Assembly: GCF_006517435.1 (NCBI RefSeq)
Contig: NZ_VHQG01000004.1
Coordinates: 430,262-494,261 of the forward strand
Length of the DNA stretch: 64,000 nucleotides
Reading direction: 5' to 3'
DNA from: Schumannella soli
GTDB taxonomy: Bacteria; Actinomycetota; Actinomycetes; Actinomycetales; Microbacteriaceae
In this document: positions 49,406 to 59,750 of the stretch, piece by piece
Layout of the letters: each line of letters opens with the position of its first letter
How positions within the stretch are numbered: position 1 is the first letter of the stretch
The notes under the pieces: model-generated
Told to the model about the DNA's origin: nothing
Seen by the model: only the letters and a program-made list of their open reading frames with translations
Database searches by the model: none
Position numbers and translations under genes: made by a program

Positions 49406-49803
49406 GACTCCGCCCCGGCGATCTCATCGGGCGACGTCGCCGCCGCGCCGCTCGCCCGCTCGCGCTCCGCACGCTGCCGTTCCGCGCGCTGCGACCCGAT
49501 CTCGACCACCAGCACGCCCGCGATGATGAGCGCGATGCCGCCGAGCATGGTCGGCGTCAGCGGGTCGCCGAACAGCACCGCGCTGAGCACGGCGGTGAGG
49601 GCGACGCCCGAAGCACCCCACAGTCCGTAGGCGACGCCGAGCGGCACACCGCGGCGGAGCACCTGCGGCAGCAGCAGGAAGGCGCCGAGGTAGCCGGCGG
49701 CGACGAGCACGAACCATCCCGGATTCCGCTGTGCCGCATCCAGCGCGAGGGTCGCCGAGACCTCGCAGACGATGGCGCCGGCGAGCAGCAGCCAGCGCGT
49801 CAT
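49402..49803 (-). CDS. SMR-family multidrug efflux subunit, long form
   Basis: A 133-aa SMR protein with E14 in GAIVCEVSATLALDA and GVAYGLWGASG in helix 3. A polar, Arg/Glu-rich tail of about 28 residues (QRAERQRAERERASG) extends beyond the usual end. Such a tail on one partner is common in heterodimeric SMR pairs and may fix topology. Upstream gene of the pair; a -10 element tatgat lies 33 nt before the ATG. Confidence 0.9.
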   Translation of the reverse strand: MTRWLLLAGAIVCEVSATLALDAAQRNPGWFVLVAAGYLGAFLLLPQVLRRGVPLGVAYGLWGASGVALTAVLSAVLFGDPLTPTMLGGIALIIAGVLVVEIGSQRAERQRAERERASGAAATSPDEIAGAES

Positions 49804-49835
49804 CGGGTCGGGGTGGACGGGTCGAGCACCCGCCG

Positions 49836-49841
49836 ATCATA
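49836..49841 (-). promoter_or_regulatory. -10 hexamer upstream of the SMR pair
   Basis: The minus-strand tatgat, close to the consensus tataat, lies 33 nt before the ATG at 49803. Confidence 0.4.
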
Positions 49842-49912
49842 GTGACGCCCGGCGACGCGGAATCGACGCCGCCCTGCGCGCCGCCGCCGAGTCGAGGCCG
49901 CCGATCGGACGC

Positions 49913-50311
49913 CTACAACGCGCCGCCGACCGCCTGGACGAGCTGGATCAGGTTGCCGCAGCCGTCATCGAGCACGGCGATGCGCACCGGCCCGGCGTCC
50001 ATCGGCGGCGTCGGGAACTCGACCCCGAGCGCCGTCAGCCGCGCGTGCTCGGCGTCGAGGTCGTCGACGGCGAGCTGCAGCAGCGGGATGCCGTCGGCCT
50101 TGAGCGCGTCGCGGTAGGGCTTGACGGCGGGGTGCCCCGCGGGCTCGAGCAGCAGCTCGGGCCCGTCGGGACGCTCGGGGGACGCGACGGTGAGCCACGC
50201 GTCGGTCCCGATCGGCACATCCTGTCGCTTCTCGAAGCCGAGCACCTCGGTGTAGAACCGCAGCGCGGCCCGCTGGTCGTCGACGAACACGCTGGTCAGC
50301 TCGATGCGCAC
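49913..50311 (-). CDS. VOC-superfamily (glyoxalase/bleomycin-resistance-like) protein
   Basis: A 132-aa protein with two beta-alpha-beta-beta-beta modules: LTSVFVDDQRAALRFYTEVLGFEKRQDVPIG and GIPLLQLAVDDLDAEHARLTALGVEF, ending VLDDGCGNLIQLVQ. These are typical of single-domain VOC proteins that bind a metal. GTG start at 50311 with ggag about 10 nt upstream. Substrate unknown; could be a lyase, dioxygenase-like or sequestration protein. Confidence 0.87.
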   Translation of the reverse strand: MRIELTSVFVDDQRAALRFYTEVLGFEKRQDVPIGTDAWLTVASPERPDGPELLLEPAGHPAVKPYRDALKADGIPLLQLAVDDLDAEHARLTALGVEFPTPPMDAGPVRIAVLDDGCGNLIQLVQAVGGAL

Positions 50312-50374
50312 GGGCCATCACTCCTCAGGTCGATGGCCCCAGGCAAACACGAACCGCCGACGTGCGCCAGACCC

Positions 50375-50445
50375 GGCGGACGGGTCGGCCGACCCGGCGG
50401 GTGGGCGGGTCGGCCGAGCCGGCGGGCGGGCGGGCGGGCGGCAGC
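50375..50445. repeat. GC-only low-complexity repeat (GGCGGG / CGGGTCGGCCGA)
   Basis: Overlapping cgggtcggccga copies and a ggcgggcgggcgggcgg run fill the gap between the VOC and LLM genes. It has several self-complementary halves (gtcggccgac) and could act as a terminator for the leftward LLM gene. No gene is present. Confidence 0.55.
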
Positions 50446-50455
50446 AGGCCGCGCC

Positions 50456-51295
50456 TCAGCCGCGCAGCCCGAGCACCCCCGCGATCGCCCGCAGCGTCTC
50501 GAGCGGCTCGGCGACCGGCTGAACCTGCACGCACACGTGGTCGGCGCCGGCCTCGAGGTGCGCGCGCACCGCCGTCGCGATCCGCGCGGTCGAGCCATGC
50601 ACGACGATCTCGTCGACGAGCCGGTCACTGCCTGCCCCGTCGGTGTCGGCCCCCGTGAACCCGGCACGCTGCATCGAGGCGACGTAGTTGGCCTTGTTCA
50701 GGTAGCCGGCGAGGAACCGGCGAGCGGTCTCACGGGCGCGCGCGGCATCCTCGTCGAGCACGACCGTCTGTTCCGGGGCGATGAGCGCGCCCGCGCCGAG
50801 CGCGGCCCGCTGCTCGGCCGACTGGCTCGGCACGGTCAGATAAGGATGCGTGCCCGCGCTGCGCTCGGCGGCGAGCGTGAGCGACTTCGGTCCCATCGCG
50901 GAGAGCACGCGGGCCCCGACCGGAACGCCGCCCGCGTCGAGCACGTCGAGGTAGGCGCCCATCGCCGCGAGCGGACGCACGCGCTCGGGCGTCGCCTCGC
51001 GGTGGCCCGAGCCGATGCCGAGCAGCAGACGCCCCGGATGCCGCGCCTCGATGCGCTGCCACGACGCGGCCAGCTCCTCGGCCGACGACTTCCAGATGTT
51101 CACGATCCCGGTGGCGACGACGATGCGCTCGGTCGCGTCGAGCAGCGCCTCTGCCGCCCGCAGATCGGAGGGCGGCGAACCGCCCAGCCAGATCGCGCCG
51201 AAGCCGAGGCCCTCGATCTCGGCGGCGAGCGCCGCATCCACGTCGGCGGCGCCCCGCCAGACTCCGACCTCGCCGATGCGCTCGCTCCAGCTCAC
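50456..51295 (-). CDS. LLM-class (luciferase-like) F420/flavin-dependent oxidoreductase
   Basis: A 279-aa bacterial-luciferase-like barrel: IGEVGVWRGAADVDAALAAEIEGLGFGAIWLG at the N-terminus, VVATGIVNIWKSSAEELAASW, and GRLLLGIGSGHREATPERVRPLAAM. In mycobacteria and related actinobacteria this TIGR03620-like group generally uses F420. GTG at 51295 is chosen because ggaggg lies about 10 nt upstream; the frame is open further but unsupported. Substrate unknown. Confidence 0.84.
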   Translation of the reverse strand: MSWSERIGEVGVWRGAADVDAALAAEIEGLGFGAIWLGGSPPSDLRAAEALLDATERIVVATGIVNIWKSSAEELAASWQRIEARHPGRLLLGIGSGHREATPERVRPLAAMGAYLDVLDAGGVPVGARVLSAMGPKSLTLAAERSAGTHPYLTVPSQSAEQRAALGAGALIAPEQTVVLDEDAARARETARRFLAGYLNKANYVASMQRAGFTGADTDGAGSDRLVDEIVVHGSTARIATAVRAHLEAGADHVCVQVQPVAEPLETLRAIAGVLGLRG

Positions 51296-51432
51296 GATGT
51301 ACCCCCTCCGGCCGCCTGCATCCGGGTGCGCAGGGGCCTCTTCCACGTTAGGGCGACAGCGCATCGCGCCGCTGTGAGCGGAAGGCGAGCCCGCGAGCCG
51401 ACGACCGGCCGTACCTTCACGAAACCTGAATC

Positions 51433-51465
51433 AGCTAGTTAGCCGTTTGACTAGTTTGTCTAGCT
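51433..51465. promoter_or_regulatory. CTAG-rich promoter region of a small-protein operon
   Basis: Three CTAG sites at 51435, 51451 and 51460 lie within 30 bp, with agctag/ctagct ends at 51433-51438 and 51460-51465 and the palindrome actagt in the middle. It is AT-rich and lies 37 bp before the start of a small-protein gene. The arrangement suggests a repressor or activator site. Confidence 0.45.
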
Positions 51466-51501
51466 ACTTATATCGTCGACCCCGTCGAAAGGACGACGAC
51501 C

Positions 51502-51690
51502 ATGACTCTCGCCACCGAGCGCACCTTCGCAGCGCCGACACGGCTCACGCAGCACGTCGGGCGCAGCACCACCCCCGCGACCCTCGTTCCCCGCCGCAGC
51601 GGCGACACCGGCATGATCATCGCGAGTGCGATCGCCGGTCTCGCGGCCGCCACCTCGGCCATCGTCGGCCTGATCCTCATGGTCGGCTGA
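51502..51690 (+). CDS. Small single-pass membrane protein
   Basis: A 62-aa protein with a polar N-terminal 35 residues and one C-terminal helix (GMIIASAIAGLAAATSAIVGLILMVG, about residues 37-62). Shine-Dalgarno aaagga precedes the ATG. Its stop shares a base with the next ATG (TGATG), so the two are coupled. Not recognised; could be a small regulatory or stress membrane peptide. Confidence 0.65.
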   Translation: MTLATERTFAAPTRLTQHVGRSTTPATLVPRRSGDTGMIIASAIAGLAAATSAIVGLILMVG

Positions 51691-52100
51691 TGAGCAGCAC
51701 CGACTCGCGCACCGCGACCGCCCGCGTCGCCGCCGACCGCACCACGCTCAGCGCCATCGGCCGGCTCACGGTCGCCGCCTGGCAGCTCGAGACCCTGCAG
51801 GCGAACGCGCTCGCCGCCCACTCCACCGAGAACGCCGCCGCCTGGCGCGGCTGGGACGAGAAGGTGCGCCAGAGCCTCGATCACTTCGACCGCATCCGCG
51901 GCTCCATCGCCCGGGCCCGCCAGGTCGGCAACAGCGTTCCGGTGCAGCTCGACAACGGCGCCGTGGTGCCCGCCGACGCCGCCTACTTCGACCGGATGAC
52001 CGACCGCCTCGCCAAGCTGCACCGCATCGGACTCCTGCACGGCTACTCGGTCGTGCCGGTCGCTTCCGACTCCCCCTCCGCCTACGCCACCGCGGTCTGA
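51690..52100 (+). CDS. Hypothetical helical protein
   Basis: A 136-aa soluble protein, mostly alpha-helical by composition (LSAIGRLTVAAWQLETLQANALAAHSTENAAAWRGWDEKVRQSLDHF). Trp and His occur in the N-terminal half. It has no recognised domain. It is translationally coupled to the preceding 62-aa membrane peptide (1-nt TGATG overlap) and followed at 47 bp by a GlsB-like membrane protein. The three rightward genes look like one small stress-type operon. Confidence 0.65.
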   Translation: MSSTDSRTATARVAADRTTLSAIGRLTVAAWQLETLQANALAAHSTENAAAWRGWDEKVRQSLDHFDRIRGSIARARQVGNSVPVQLDNGAVVPADAAYFDRMTDRLAKLHRIGLLHGYSVVPVASDSPSAYATAV

Positions 52101-52147
52101 CCGCGGACGCCCCCGATCACCACCCCGCACGAAAGGACCCCCTTCCC

Positions 52148-52417
52148 ATGAGCTTCATCGCCTTCCTCATCCTCGGCCTCATCGCCGGAGCCATCGCCAA
52201 GCTGATCCTTCCCGGCAAGCAGCCCGGCGGCATCCTGCTCACCCTCGTGCTCGGCGTCATCGGCGCCATGGTCGGCGGCTGGATCGCCGGCTTCTTCGAC
52301 GCGAACGTCTACACCAGCTTCTTCTCGCTCAGCGCCTGGATCGCCGCCATCGTCGGCGCGATCGTCGTGCTGCTGGTCTACGGCCTCATCACCGGCCGCA
52401 AGGGCGCCCGCGCCTGA
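52148..52417 (+). CDS. GlsB/YeaQ/YmgE-family small membrane protein
   Basis: An 89-aa three-helix protein: FIAFLILGLIAGAIAKLILPGKQPGG, LGVIGAMVGGWIAGFF, and AWIAAIVGAIVVLLVYGLI. The GLIAGxIAKxILPGKxPGG pattern is the hallmark of the transglycosylase-associated/GlsB family, often induced by stress. Shine-Dalgarno (gaaagga) precedes the ATG. Its stop overlaps the ATG of a 33-residue ORF. Confidence 0.9.
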   Translation: MSFIAFLILGLIAGAIAKLILPGKQPGGILLTLVLGVIGAMVGGWIAGFFDANVYTSFFSLSAWIAAIVGAIVVLLVYGLITGRKGARA

Positions 52418-52518
52418 TGAGCGCCGCCGAGACCATCGGCGCCCTGCCGCCCACCGAGCCGATCGACATCAGCGAGCTCCTCGCTGCCGAGGCCGGTACG
52501 ACAGCGCTCCAGCACTGA
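52417..52518 (+). CDS. 33-residue acidic peptide coupled to the GlsB-like gene
   Basis: ATG at 52417 shares its A with the TGA of the upstream gene (TGATG). The ORF encodes MSAAETIGALPPTEPIDISE, continuing LLAAEAGTTALQH, and ends 5 bp before a very strong terminator. Codon use (GCC, GAG, ATC, CTC) is coding-like. The terminator placement implies the transcript is meant to include this ORF. Function unknown. Confidence 0.5.
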   Translation: MSAAETIGALPPTEPIDISELLAAEAGTTALQH

Positions 52519-52523
52519 CCGCC

Positions 52524-52574
52524 GGCGAACGGCCCGGTGGATGACGGATCCCGTCGTCCACCGGGCCGTTCGCC
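52524..52574. terminator. Very strong bidirectional hairpin terminator
   Basis: Perfect 18-nt arms (52524-52541 and 52557-52574) extend inward by six further pairs including one G-T, to a 3-nt loop. It gives a stem of about 24 bp between the convergent small-protein operon and xerD. Confidence 0.8.
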
Positions 52575-52623
52575 GTTCGCGGTCACGGCGCCGCGAGAGC
52601 GTCCGCGGATCGGATGCGCCGGC

Positions 52624-53622
52624 TCAGCGCGCCCGCGGATGCGCTGTCACGTAGGCGTCACGCAGGCTGTCGGCCGTGACGAGCGTGTAGATCTGGGTGG
52701 TCGCGACGTTCGCGTGGCCGAGCAGCTCCTGCACGACGCGCACATCGGCGCCGCCCTCGAGCAGGTGCGTGGCGAAGGAGTGCCGCAGCGAATGCGGAGA
52801 GAGCTCCACGTCGAGCTGCGCACGCTCCGCCGTCGCCCGGATGATCAGCCACGCGCTCTGCCGCGACACCCGCGCGCCGCGCGCGCCGAGGAACAGCGCC
52901 GGGGTCGCCGCTCCACGCCGAGCCAGCTCGGGCCGGGCCCGCACGAGGTAGGCCTCGATCGCCGACCGCGCCATCGAGCCCACCGGCACGACCCGCTGCT
53001 TGCCGCCCTTGCCGAACAGGCGCACCGCATCCGCCGCGCCGTCCGGCCCGACCAGGTCGTCGACATCCAGCCCGACTGCCTCGCTCACCCGGGCGCCCGT
53101 CGCGTAGAGCAGCTCGAGCAGAGCGCGGTCGCGCATCCGCACCGGATCCTCGCCTTCCGCCGCGGCGAGCAGGCGCTCGATCTGCGCGTAGGCCAGCGCC
53201 TTGGGCAGCCGCGAGGGCAGTTTCGGCGCGGGCACGTCGCGTGCCGGGTCGTCGTCGAGCACGCCCTCGTCGACCAGGAAGCGGGCGAAGCCGCGGATCG
53301 ACGAGAGGATGCGGGCGAGCGATGACGCCGCGGGCGCGGGCGTGCGCTCCCGCAGCGCGAGACTGTGCGCCGAGATCGCGGCGGCCGTCAGCAGCTCGGC
53401 CGGATCCCCCTCCCCCAGCGCGTCGAGAAACGGCGTCAGGTCGCGGCGGTAGGCGGCGACGGTGTGCTCCGAGCGGCCCCGCTCGATCGTGAGGTGACGC
53501 AGGTAGCGCTCGAGCTGCCGCTCCAGCGCGGTCGGGCGACGCGGCGGGGCGTCGGCGGCCACGGCAGCGGGGCTGTCGTCGGTGGCACCGTCGGCCTCGG
53601 GTTCGTCAGCCGCGGCGGGCAT
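52624..53622 (-). CDS. xerD: Site-specific tyrosine recombinase XerD
   Basis: A 332-aa recombinase that resolves chromosome dimers at dif with its partner XerC. The SAM-like N-terminal domain is [29 protein letters not shown]. Catalytic residues: R178 in [10 protein letters not shown]277 and R280 in [13 protein letters not shown]303 in [10 protein letters not shown], and nucleophile Y312. An Ala/Asp-rich extension of about 30 residues precedes the core. The order pyrG - NUDIX - xerD is the usual one in actinobacteria and supports XerD rather than XerC. It overlaps the NUDIX gene by 17 nt. Confidence 0.92.
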   Translation of the reverse strand: MPAAADEPEADGATDDSPAAVAADAPPRRPTALERQLERYLRHLTIERGRSEHTVAAYRRDLTPFLDALGEGDPAELLTAAAISAHSLALRERTPAPAASSLARILSSIRGFARFLVDEGVLDDDPARDVPAPKLPSRLPKALAYAQIERLLAAAEGEDPVRMRDRALLELLYATGARVSEAVGLDVDDLVGPDGAADAVRLFGKGGKQRVVPVGSMARSAIEAYLVRARPELARRGAATPALFLGARGARVSRQSAWLIIRATAERAQLDVELSPHSLRHSFATHLLEGGADVRVVQELLGHANVATTQIYTLVTADSLRDAYVTAHPRAR

Positions 53623-54208
53623 GGGCGGTCAGCACCGCGATCTGCAGGATCGAGTTGCTGAGGCGCCCGGCCAGGATCGCCTGCACGACCTCATCCATCG
53701 GCACCCAGCGCCGCACGATCTGCGCCTCCTCCTCGCCGCGGTCGAAAGCTGCGATCGAGCTCAGCCCGCGCGCCAGGTACACGCGCAGCAGCTCGTCGCT
53801 GCCGCCCGGCGTCGTGTGGAAGGTCGCAAGCGGCTCCCACTCGGCGGCCGCGAGATCCGTCTCCTCGGCGAGTTCACGGGCAGCCGCCGTCTGCGGCTCC
53901 TCGCCCTCGATGTCGAGCAGGCCGGCGGGCAGCTCCCAGTCGCGGGTGCGGATCGGATGCCGGTACTGGTTGATCAGCAGCACCCGGTCCTGCTCGTCGA
54001 GCGCCAGCACCGCGACGGCGCCGGTGTGGGCGACGAACTCGCGCGTCAGCTCGCCGTCGCCGAAGGCGAAGCGCTCGCGCTTCACATCCCAGATGTGCCC
54101 GTCGAACACGGTCTCGCTCGACACGATGCGCGCCGGGTCGGGCAGGTCGGCCAGCTCGCCGGTCTCGAGGCGGGTGCGCAGCGCATCCAGGTCGGTCGAG
54201 TCGCTCAT
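53606..54208 (-). CDS. NUDIX hydrolase, ADP-ribose pyrophosphatase-type
   Basis: A 200-aa NUDIX enzyme. The Nudix box [20 protein letters not shown] begins at G96 and continues ETDL, with metal ligands E112, E115 and E116. The upstream [16 protein letters not shown] and [18 protein letters not shown] segments are typical of ADP-ribose/NDP-sugar pyrophosphatases. It hydrolyses a nucleoside diphosphate derivative. Located between pyrG and xerD as in many actinobacteria; overlaps xerD by 17 nt. Confidence 0.9.
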   Translation of the reverse strand: MSDSTDLDALRTRLETGELADLPDPARIVSSETVFDGHIWDVKRERFAFGDGELTREFVAHTGAVAVLALDEQDRVLLINQYRHPIRTRDWELPAGLLDIEGEEPQTAAARELAEETDLAAAEWEPLATFHTTPGGSDELLRVYLARGLSSIAAFDRGEEEAQIVRRWVPMDEVVQAILAGRLSNSILQIAVLTAHARRG

Positions 54209-54270
54209 CGTGCCTCCGTGCTGTTCGCGAGCCGCGCGTCGTGTCGCGCGGAGTTCGGGCGGTGGATGCC

Positions 54271-54306
54271 GACGGCCCGCTCCCGGTTCACCCGAGGCGG
54301 GCCGTC
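54271..54306. terminator. Hairpin between pyrG and NUDIX gene
   Basis: gacggcccgc (54271-54280) and gcgggccgtc (54297-54306) pair perfectly with a 16-nt loop. It probably attenuates or ends the pyrG transcript in the 112-bp gap. Confidence 0.5.
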
Positions 54307-54320
54307 GACGTGATCTCAGG

Positions 54321-56075
<1,755 letters not shown>

Positions 56076-56083
56076 GGGTTCTC

Positions 56084-56089
56084 AGCGTA
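56084..56089 (-). promoter_or_regulatory. -10-like hexamer, possibly leaderless pyrG transcript
   Basis: The minus-strand tacgct ends 8 nt before the GTG start of pyrG. This is slightly more than the 6-7 nt seen at the other leaderless genes. Confidence 0.35.
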
Positions 56090-56156
56090 TCCCACTGCGC
56101 GGCTTCGCACTCGCCCGGATGCGGTCGGTCTCGATCACGATCCGGTCGCGACGCCG

Positions 56157-56190
56157 CGCGCTCGGTCTTCCGGCGCGCTCGGTCTTCCGG
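56157..56190. repeat. 17-bp tandem duplication, 2 copies
   Basis: cgcgctcggtcttccgg occurs twice in tandem (56157-56173, 56174-56190), followed by a partial third copy that runs into the recN stop codon. A local slippage duplication. Confidence 0.6.
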
Positions 56191-56195
56191 CGCGC

Positions 56196-57911
56196 TCAGC
56201 GTTCCTGTGCCGCCGCCTCGGCGACCTCGAGCAGCTCGCGCGCGTGCGCGAGCCCCGAGTCGGAGTCGGCGAGTCCGCTGAGCAGGCGCGCCATCTCCGA
56301 GAGCCGCTCTTCGCCGTCGAGGGCGCGCACGTCGCTCGCCGTGATGGCGCCGTCGGTGCTCTTGACGACCGCGAGGTGGTTCGTGGCGAAGGCGGCGACC
56401 TGCGCGAGGTGCGTGACCACGATCACCTGCGCCGAGGTCGCGAGCCGCTGCAGGCGGCGCCCGATCTCGATCGCCGAGGCGCCGCCGACGCCGGCATCCA
56501 CCTCGTCGAAGACGAAGGTCGGAACCGGGTCGCTGCCGGCGAGCACGACCTCGATCGCGAGCATCACGCGCGAGAGCTCGCCGCCTGACGCGCCCTTGGC
56601 GATCGACCGCGGCTCGGTTCCGGGATGCGGCTGCAGCAGGATCGCGACAGCGTCGCGTCCGCTCGTGCCCAGCTCGCGCTCGGTCACCTCGATGTGCAGT
56701 CGCGCATCGGGCATCGCGAGCGCGGCGAGCTCGGTGGTGACGGCGGCAGCGAGCTGCTCGGCGGCCGTGCGGCGCAGCGCGCTGATCGCGTCGGCGAGCG
56801 CCTCGACCTCGGCGAGGCCCTCCTCGGCCTCGCGCCCGAGCTCGGCGATGCGGTCCTCGTCGCCGTCGAGCTCGAGCAGGCGCGTGCCGCCGGTCTCGGC
56901 GAAGTCGACGACGTCGTCCACGGTCGGGCCGAAGCGGCGGGCGAGTCCGCCGAGCGCCGCACGCCGCTCCTGGATCGCCTCGAGCTCGCGCGCCGAGTCG
57001 CCCTCGAGCGAGGCGAGGTAGGTCGAGAGCCGCGCCGACAGGTCGCTCAGGCCGAAGGACAACTCGGCCGCCGACTCGCCGATCGCGGCGAGCTCGGGGT
57101 CGTGAGCGCCGCCGCGTTCGAGCGCACGTCGCGCCGCCTCGATCAGCGCGACGGCATCCGTCCCGCCGTCGATCTCCTGCGAGGAGATGGCCTGCTGCGC
57201 CTCGCTCGCGGCGAGTCGCAGCTCCTCGTGATTGGTCAGCCGCTCGGCCGTCTCGGCCAGCTCCTGGTCCTCCCCGCGCTGCGGGGCGAGCGTCTCGATC
57301 TCGTCGAGCGCCGCACGCAGGTCGACGGCTTCGCGGATGCGGCGATCCCGCTCGGTGGTCAGCACGTCGAGCTCGGCGCGGGCGCGCTGCCAGCGATCGA
57401 ATCCCGCACGGTAGTCGTCGAGCTTCGCGGCCAGCTCCGGGCCTGCGTGACGGTCGAGCGCCTCGCGCTGCGCGGTCGCCGACGTGAGCCGCAGCTGATC
57501 CGACTGGCCGTGCACGACGACCAGCCGTTCGCCCAGCTCGCCCAGCACGCCGACGGGAGCCGAGCGGCCGCCGACGGTCGCGCGACTGCGTCCCTCGCTC
57601 GACACCGAGCGGCTCAGCAGCAGCTCGCCGCGGCCGTCGATGACCTCGTCGAGGTCGCCGCCGGCGTCGCGCACGCGCTCGGCGACCGGGCTCGGATCGG
57701 CGACGCTCCAGCGCCCCTCGACCACGGCCGCGCCGGCGCCGCTGCGCACACTGCCGGCATCCGAGCGGGCGCCGAGCAGCAGCCCGAGGGCGGTCACGAC
57801 CATCGTCTTGCCCGCGCCGGTCTCGCCGGTGAGCGCGGTGAACCCGGGACCGAGTGGCAGCACGGCCTCGCGGATCACCCCGAGGTCGCGGATGGAGATC
57901 TCCTCGATCAC
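56196..57911 (-). CDS. recN: DNA repair protein RecN
   Basis: A 571-aa SMC-like ATPase for double-strand-break repair. Walker A is GETGAGKT (G29-T36). A central coiled-coil region of about residues 150-370 is rich in Glu/Arg/Ala. The ABC signature is KGASGGELSRVMLAIE and Walker B TFVFDEVDAGVGG. The GTG at 57911 overlaps the nadK stop by 4 nt, giving the usual nadK-recN coupling. No LexA-type box was seen, as expected for an internal operon gene. Confidence 0.96.
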   Translation of the reverse strand: MIEEISIRDLGVIREAVLPLGPGFTALTGETGAGKTMVVTALGLLLGARSDAGSVRSGAGAAVVEGRWSVADPSPVAERVRDAGGDLDEVIDGRGELLLSRSVSSEGRSRATVGGRSAPVGVLGELGERLVVVHGQSDQLRLTSATAQREALDRHAGPELAAKLDDYRAGFDRWQRARAELDVLTTERDRRIREAVDLRAALDEIETLAPQRGEDQELAETAERLTNHEELRLAASEAQQAISSQEIDGGTDAVALIEAARRALERGGAHDPELAAIGESAAELSFGLSDLSARLSTYLASLEGDSARELEAIQERRAALGGLARRFGPTVDDVVDFAETGGTRLLELDGDEDRIAELGREAEEGLAEVEALADAISALRRTAAEQLAAAVTTELAALAMPDARLHIEVTERELGTSGRDAVAILLQPHPGTEPRSIAKGASGGELSRVMLAIEVVLAGSDPVPTFVFDEVDAGVGGASAIEIGRRLQRLATSAQVIVVTHLAQVAAFATNHLAVVKSTDGAITASDVRALDGEERLSEMARLLSGLADSDSGLAHARELLEVAEAAAQER

Positions 57912-58828
57912 GCCGGCGCCTCCTCGCTGTCGGGTCCGCGCCATCCGGTCACCGGCAGGGCGAACTTGCCCACCAGGCGATCGGTGAACACACTGTCGGA
58001 GAGGCGCGCCAGACGCACGGGCTCGGGCGAGCGCTTGACGACGACGCGCGCGCCCGGCGGCAGGTCGAAGGTGCGGCGCCCGTCGGCCCAGATCACGCCG
58101 GCGCCCGCCGAGCGCTCGAGCAGCTCGACCGCGAGCGCCGAATCCGGCCCGACCACGAGCGGACGCGCGAACAGCGCGTGCGCCGACAGCGGCACCATGA
58201 GCAGCGCGTCGACGCTCGGCCAGACCACGGGCCCGCCCGCCGAGAAGGAGTAGGCGGTCGACCCCGTCGGCGTCGACATCACGACGCCGTCGCAGCCGAA
58301 GGTCGAGAGCGGACGCCCGTCGACCTCGACGGCGACCTCCAGCGAGCGCTCGCGGCTGGCCTTCTCGACCGAGACCTCGTTGAGCGCCCATGTCTCGTAG
58401 ACCACCTGGTCCGACTTCTTCACCCGCACCCAGACCGTCATGCGCTCCTCGACCGTGTAGTCACGCGCGAGCGCGCGCCGCACGGTCTCGGTCAGGTCTT
58501 CGCGCTCGGCCTCGGCGAGGAAGCCGACGTGCCCGAGATTCACACCCAGCAGCGGCGCCGAGCCTCCCCGCGCGATCTCGGCCGCGCGCAGGATCGTGCC
58601 GTCGCCGCCGAGCACGATCACCAGCTCGAGGTCGCCGATCGCGACGTCGCGACCGAGCAGCGCGAGCTGGGTGAGCGTCGGATCCGCGGCACGCAGATCC
58701 GCCTGCTCGTCGTCGGACACCACCGGCGTGATCCCCGCATCGATCAGCTGTCGGCAGACGAGCAGGCCCGCTTCGAGCGAGTCGGCACGCCCCGTGTGAG
58801 CGACGACGAGGATGTGGCGGTCGGGCAT
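57908..58828 (-). CDS. nadK: NAD kinase
   Basis: A 306-aa enzyme phosphorylating NAD to NADP. The diagnostic GGDGT motif is G74-T78 in VIVLGGDGTILRAAE. NEVSVEKASRERSLEV and the Gly-rich TPTGSTAYSFSAGGP segment follow. ATG at 58828 has ggaggg upstream. It follows tlyA by 64 bp and is coupled to recN. Confidence 0.96.
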   Translation of the reverse strand: MPDRHILVVAHTGRADSLEAGLLVCRQLIDAGITPVVSDDEQADLRAADPTLTQLALLGRDVAIGDLELVIVLGGDGTILRAAEIARGGSAPLLGVNLGHVGFLAEAEREDLTETVRRALARDYTVEERMTVWVRVKKSDQVVYETWALNEVSVEKASRERSLEVAVEVDGRPLSTFGCDGVVMSTPTGSTAYSFSAGGPVVWPSVDALLMVPLSAHALFARPLVVGPDSALAVELLERSAGAGVIWADGRRTFDLPPGARVVVKRSPEPVRLARLSDSVFTDRLVGKFALPVTGWRGPDSEEAPA

Positions 58829-58892
58829 CCGGGCTCCCTCCGGCTTCGGCGGTGTCAGTCTGAGGAGGCGCGCGCCGCCCCGAGGGAGAGGC

Positions 58893-59750
58893 CTACGGGA
58901 GAAGCGCGATCGCCTCGTCCCATTCTGTCGGATCGGCACCCGCTCCCGCGGTCCAGTGCACGAGGTACTCCTGATTTCCCGACGAACCCACGACTGGGGA
59001 GGAGAGGACTCCGCGCGCGTCGAGACCTGTCTGCGCGGCGCTCGCGAGCACGGCGCGCAGCGCCGCGTGACGGGCCCCGCGATCGCGGACGATCCCCTCT
59101 TTCACCCCGCCCTTGCCGACCTCGAACTGCGGCTTCACGAGCAGCAGCAGGTCGGCGTCGGGATGTGCGACCGCGCGCAGGGCGGGCAGCACGAGCGCGA
59201 GCGAGATGAAGGACAGATCGCCCACGATGAGGTCGGGGCGCTCGGGTCCACCGGTCAGCTCGGCGAGCCGCGCCGCGGTCAGCTCCCGGGCGTTCTCGCC
59301 CTCGACCACGACGACGCGCTCGTCGGCGCGCAGCGCGTTGACCAGCTGCCCGTGACCGACGTCGAGCGCGGCGACGCGCCGCGCCCCGCGTTCGAGCAGC
59401 ACCTGCGTGAAGCCGCCCGTCGACGCGCCGACGTCGAGCGCGTCACGTCCGCCGGCATCCACGCCGAAGCCGTCGAGCGCCGCGAGGAGCTTGTGCGCCG
59501 CCCGGCTCACGTAGCCGTCGTCGCCCTCGACCTCGAGGGCGGATGCCGCATCCACCTTCAGCGAGGACTTGTCGGCCGGCCGCCCGTCGACCCGCACCCG
59601 CCCCTCGGCGATCGCCGTCTGCGCGGCGCCGCGCGAGCGGGCGAGACCGCGGCGCACGAGCTCGGCATCGAGACGGATCGGCGCAGCAGGCGGTGTGCCG
59701 TCATCACCGGCGCCGTCCCGGCCGTCATCCACGCGGGCGTCGCCGACCAT
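58893..59750 (-). CDS. tlyA: TlyA-family rRNA 2'-O-methyltransferase
   Basis: A 285-aa protein with an N-terminal S4 RNA-binding domain (IRLDAELVRRGLARSRGAAQ, then GRVRVDG) and an FtsJ-like methyltransferase domain (DALDVGASTGGFTQVLLERGA, DLIVGDLSFISLAL, LLLVKPQFEVG). TlyA methylates 16S and/or 23S rRNA and affects capreomycin sensitivity. The ATG shares one base with the stop of the preceding acidic-protein gene (TGATG). Asp/Gly-rich residues before the S4 domain are not part of the family core. Confidence 0.93.
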   Translation of the reverse strand: MVGDARVDDGRDGAGDDGTPPAAPIRLDAELVRRGLARSRGAAQTAIAEGRVRVDGRPADKSSLKVDAASALEVEGDDGYVSRAAHKLLAALDGFGVDAGGRDALDVGASTGGFTQVLLERGARRVAALDVGHGQLVNALRADERVVVVEGENARELTAARLAELTGGPERPDLIVGDLSFISLALVLPALRAVAHPDADLLLLVKPQFEVGKGGVKEGIVRDRGARHAALRAVLASAAQTGLDARGVLSSPVVGSSGNQEYLVHWTAGAGADPTEWDEAIALLP

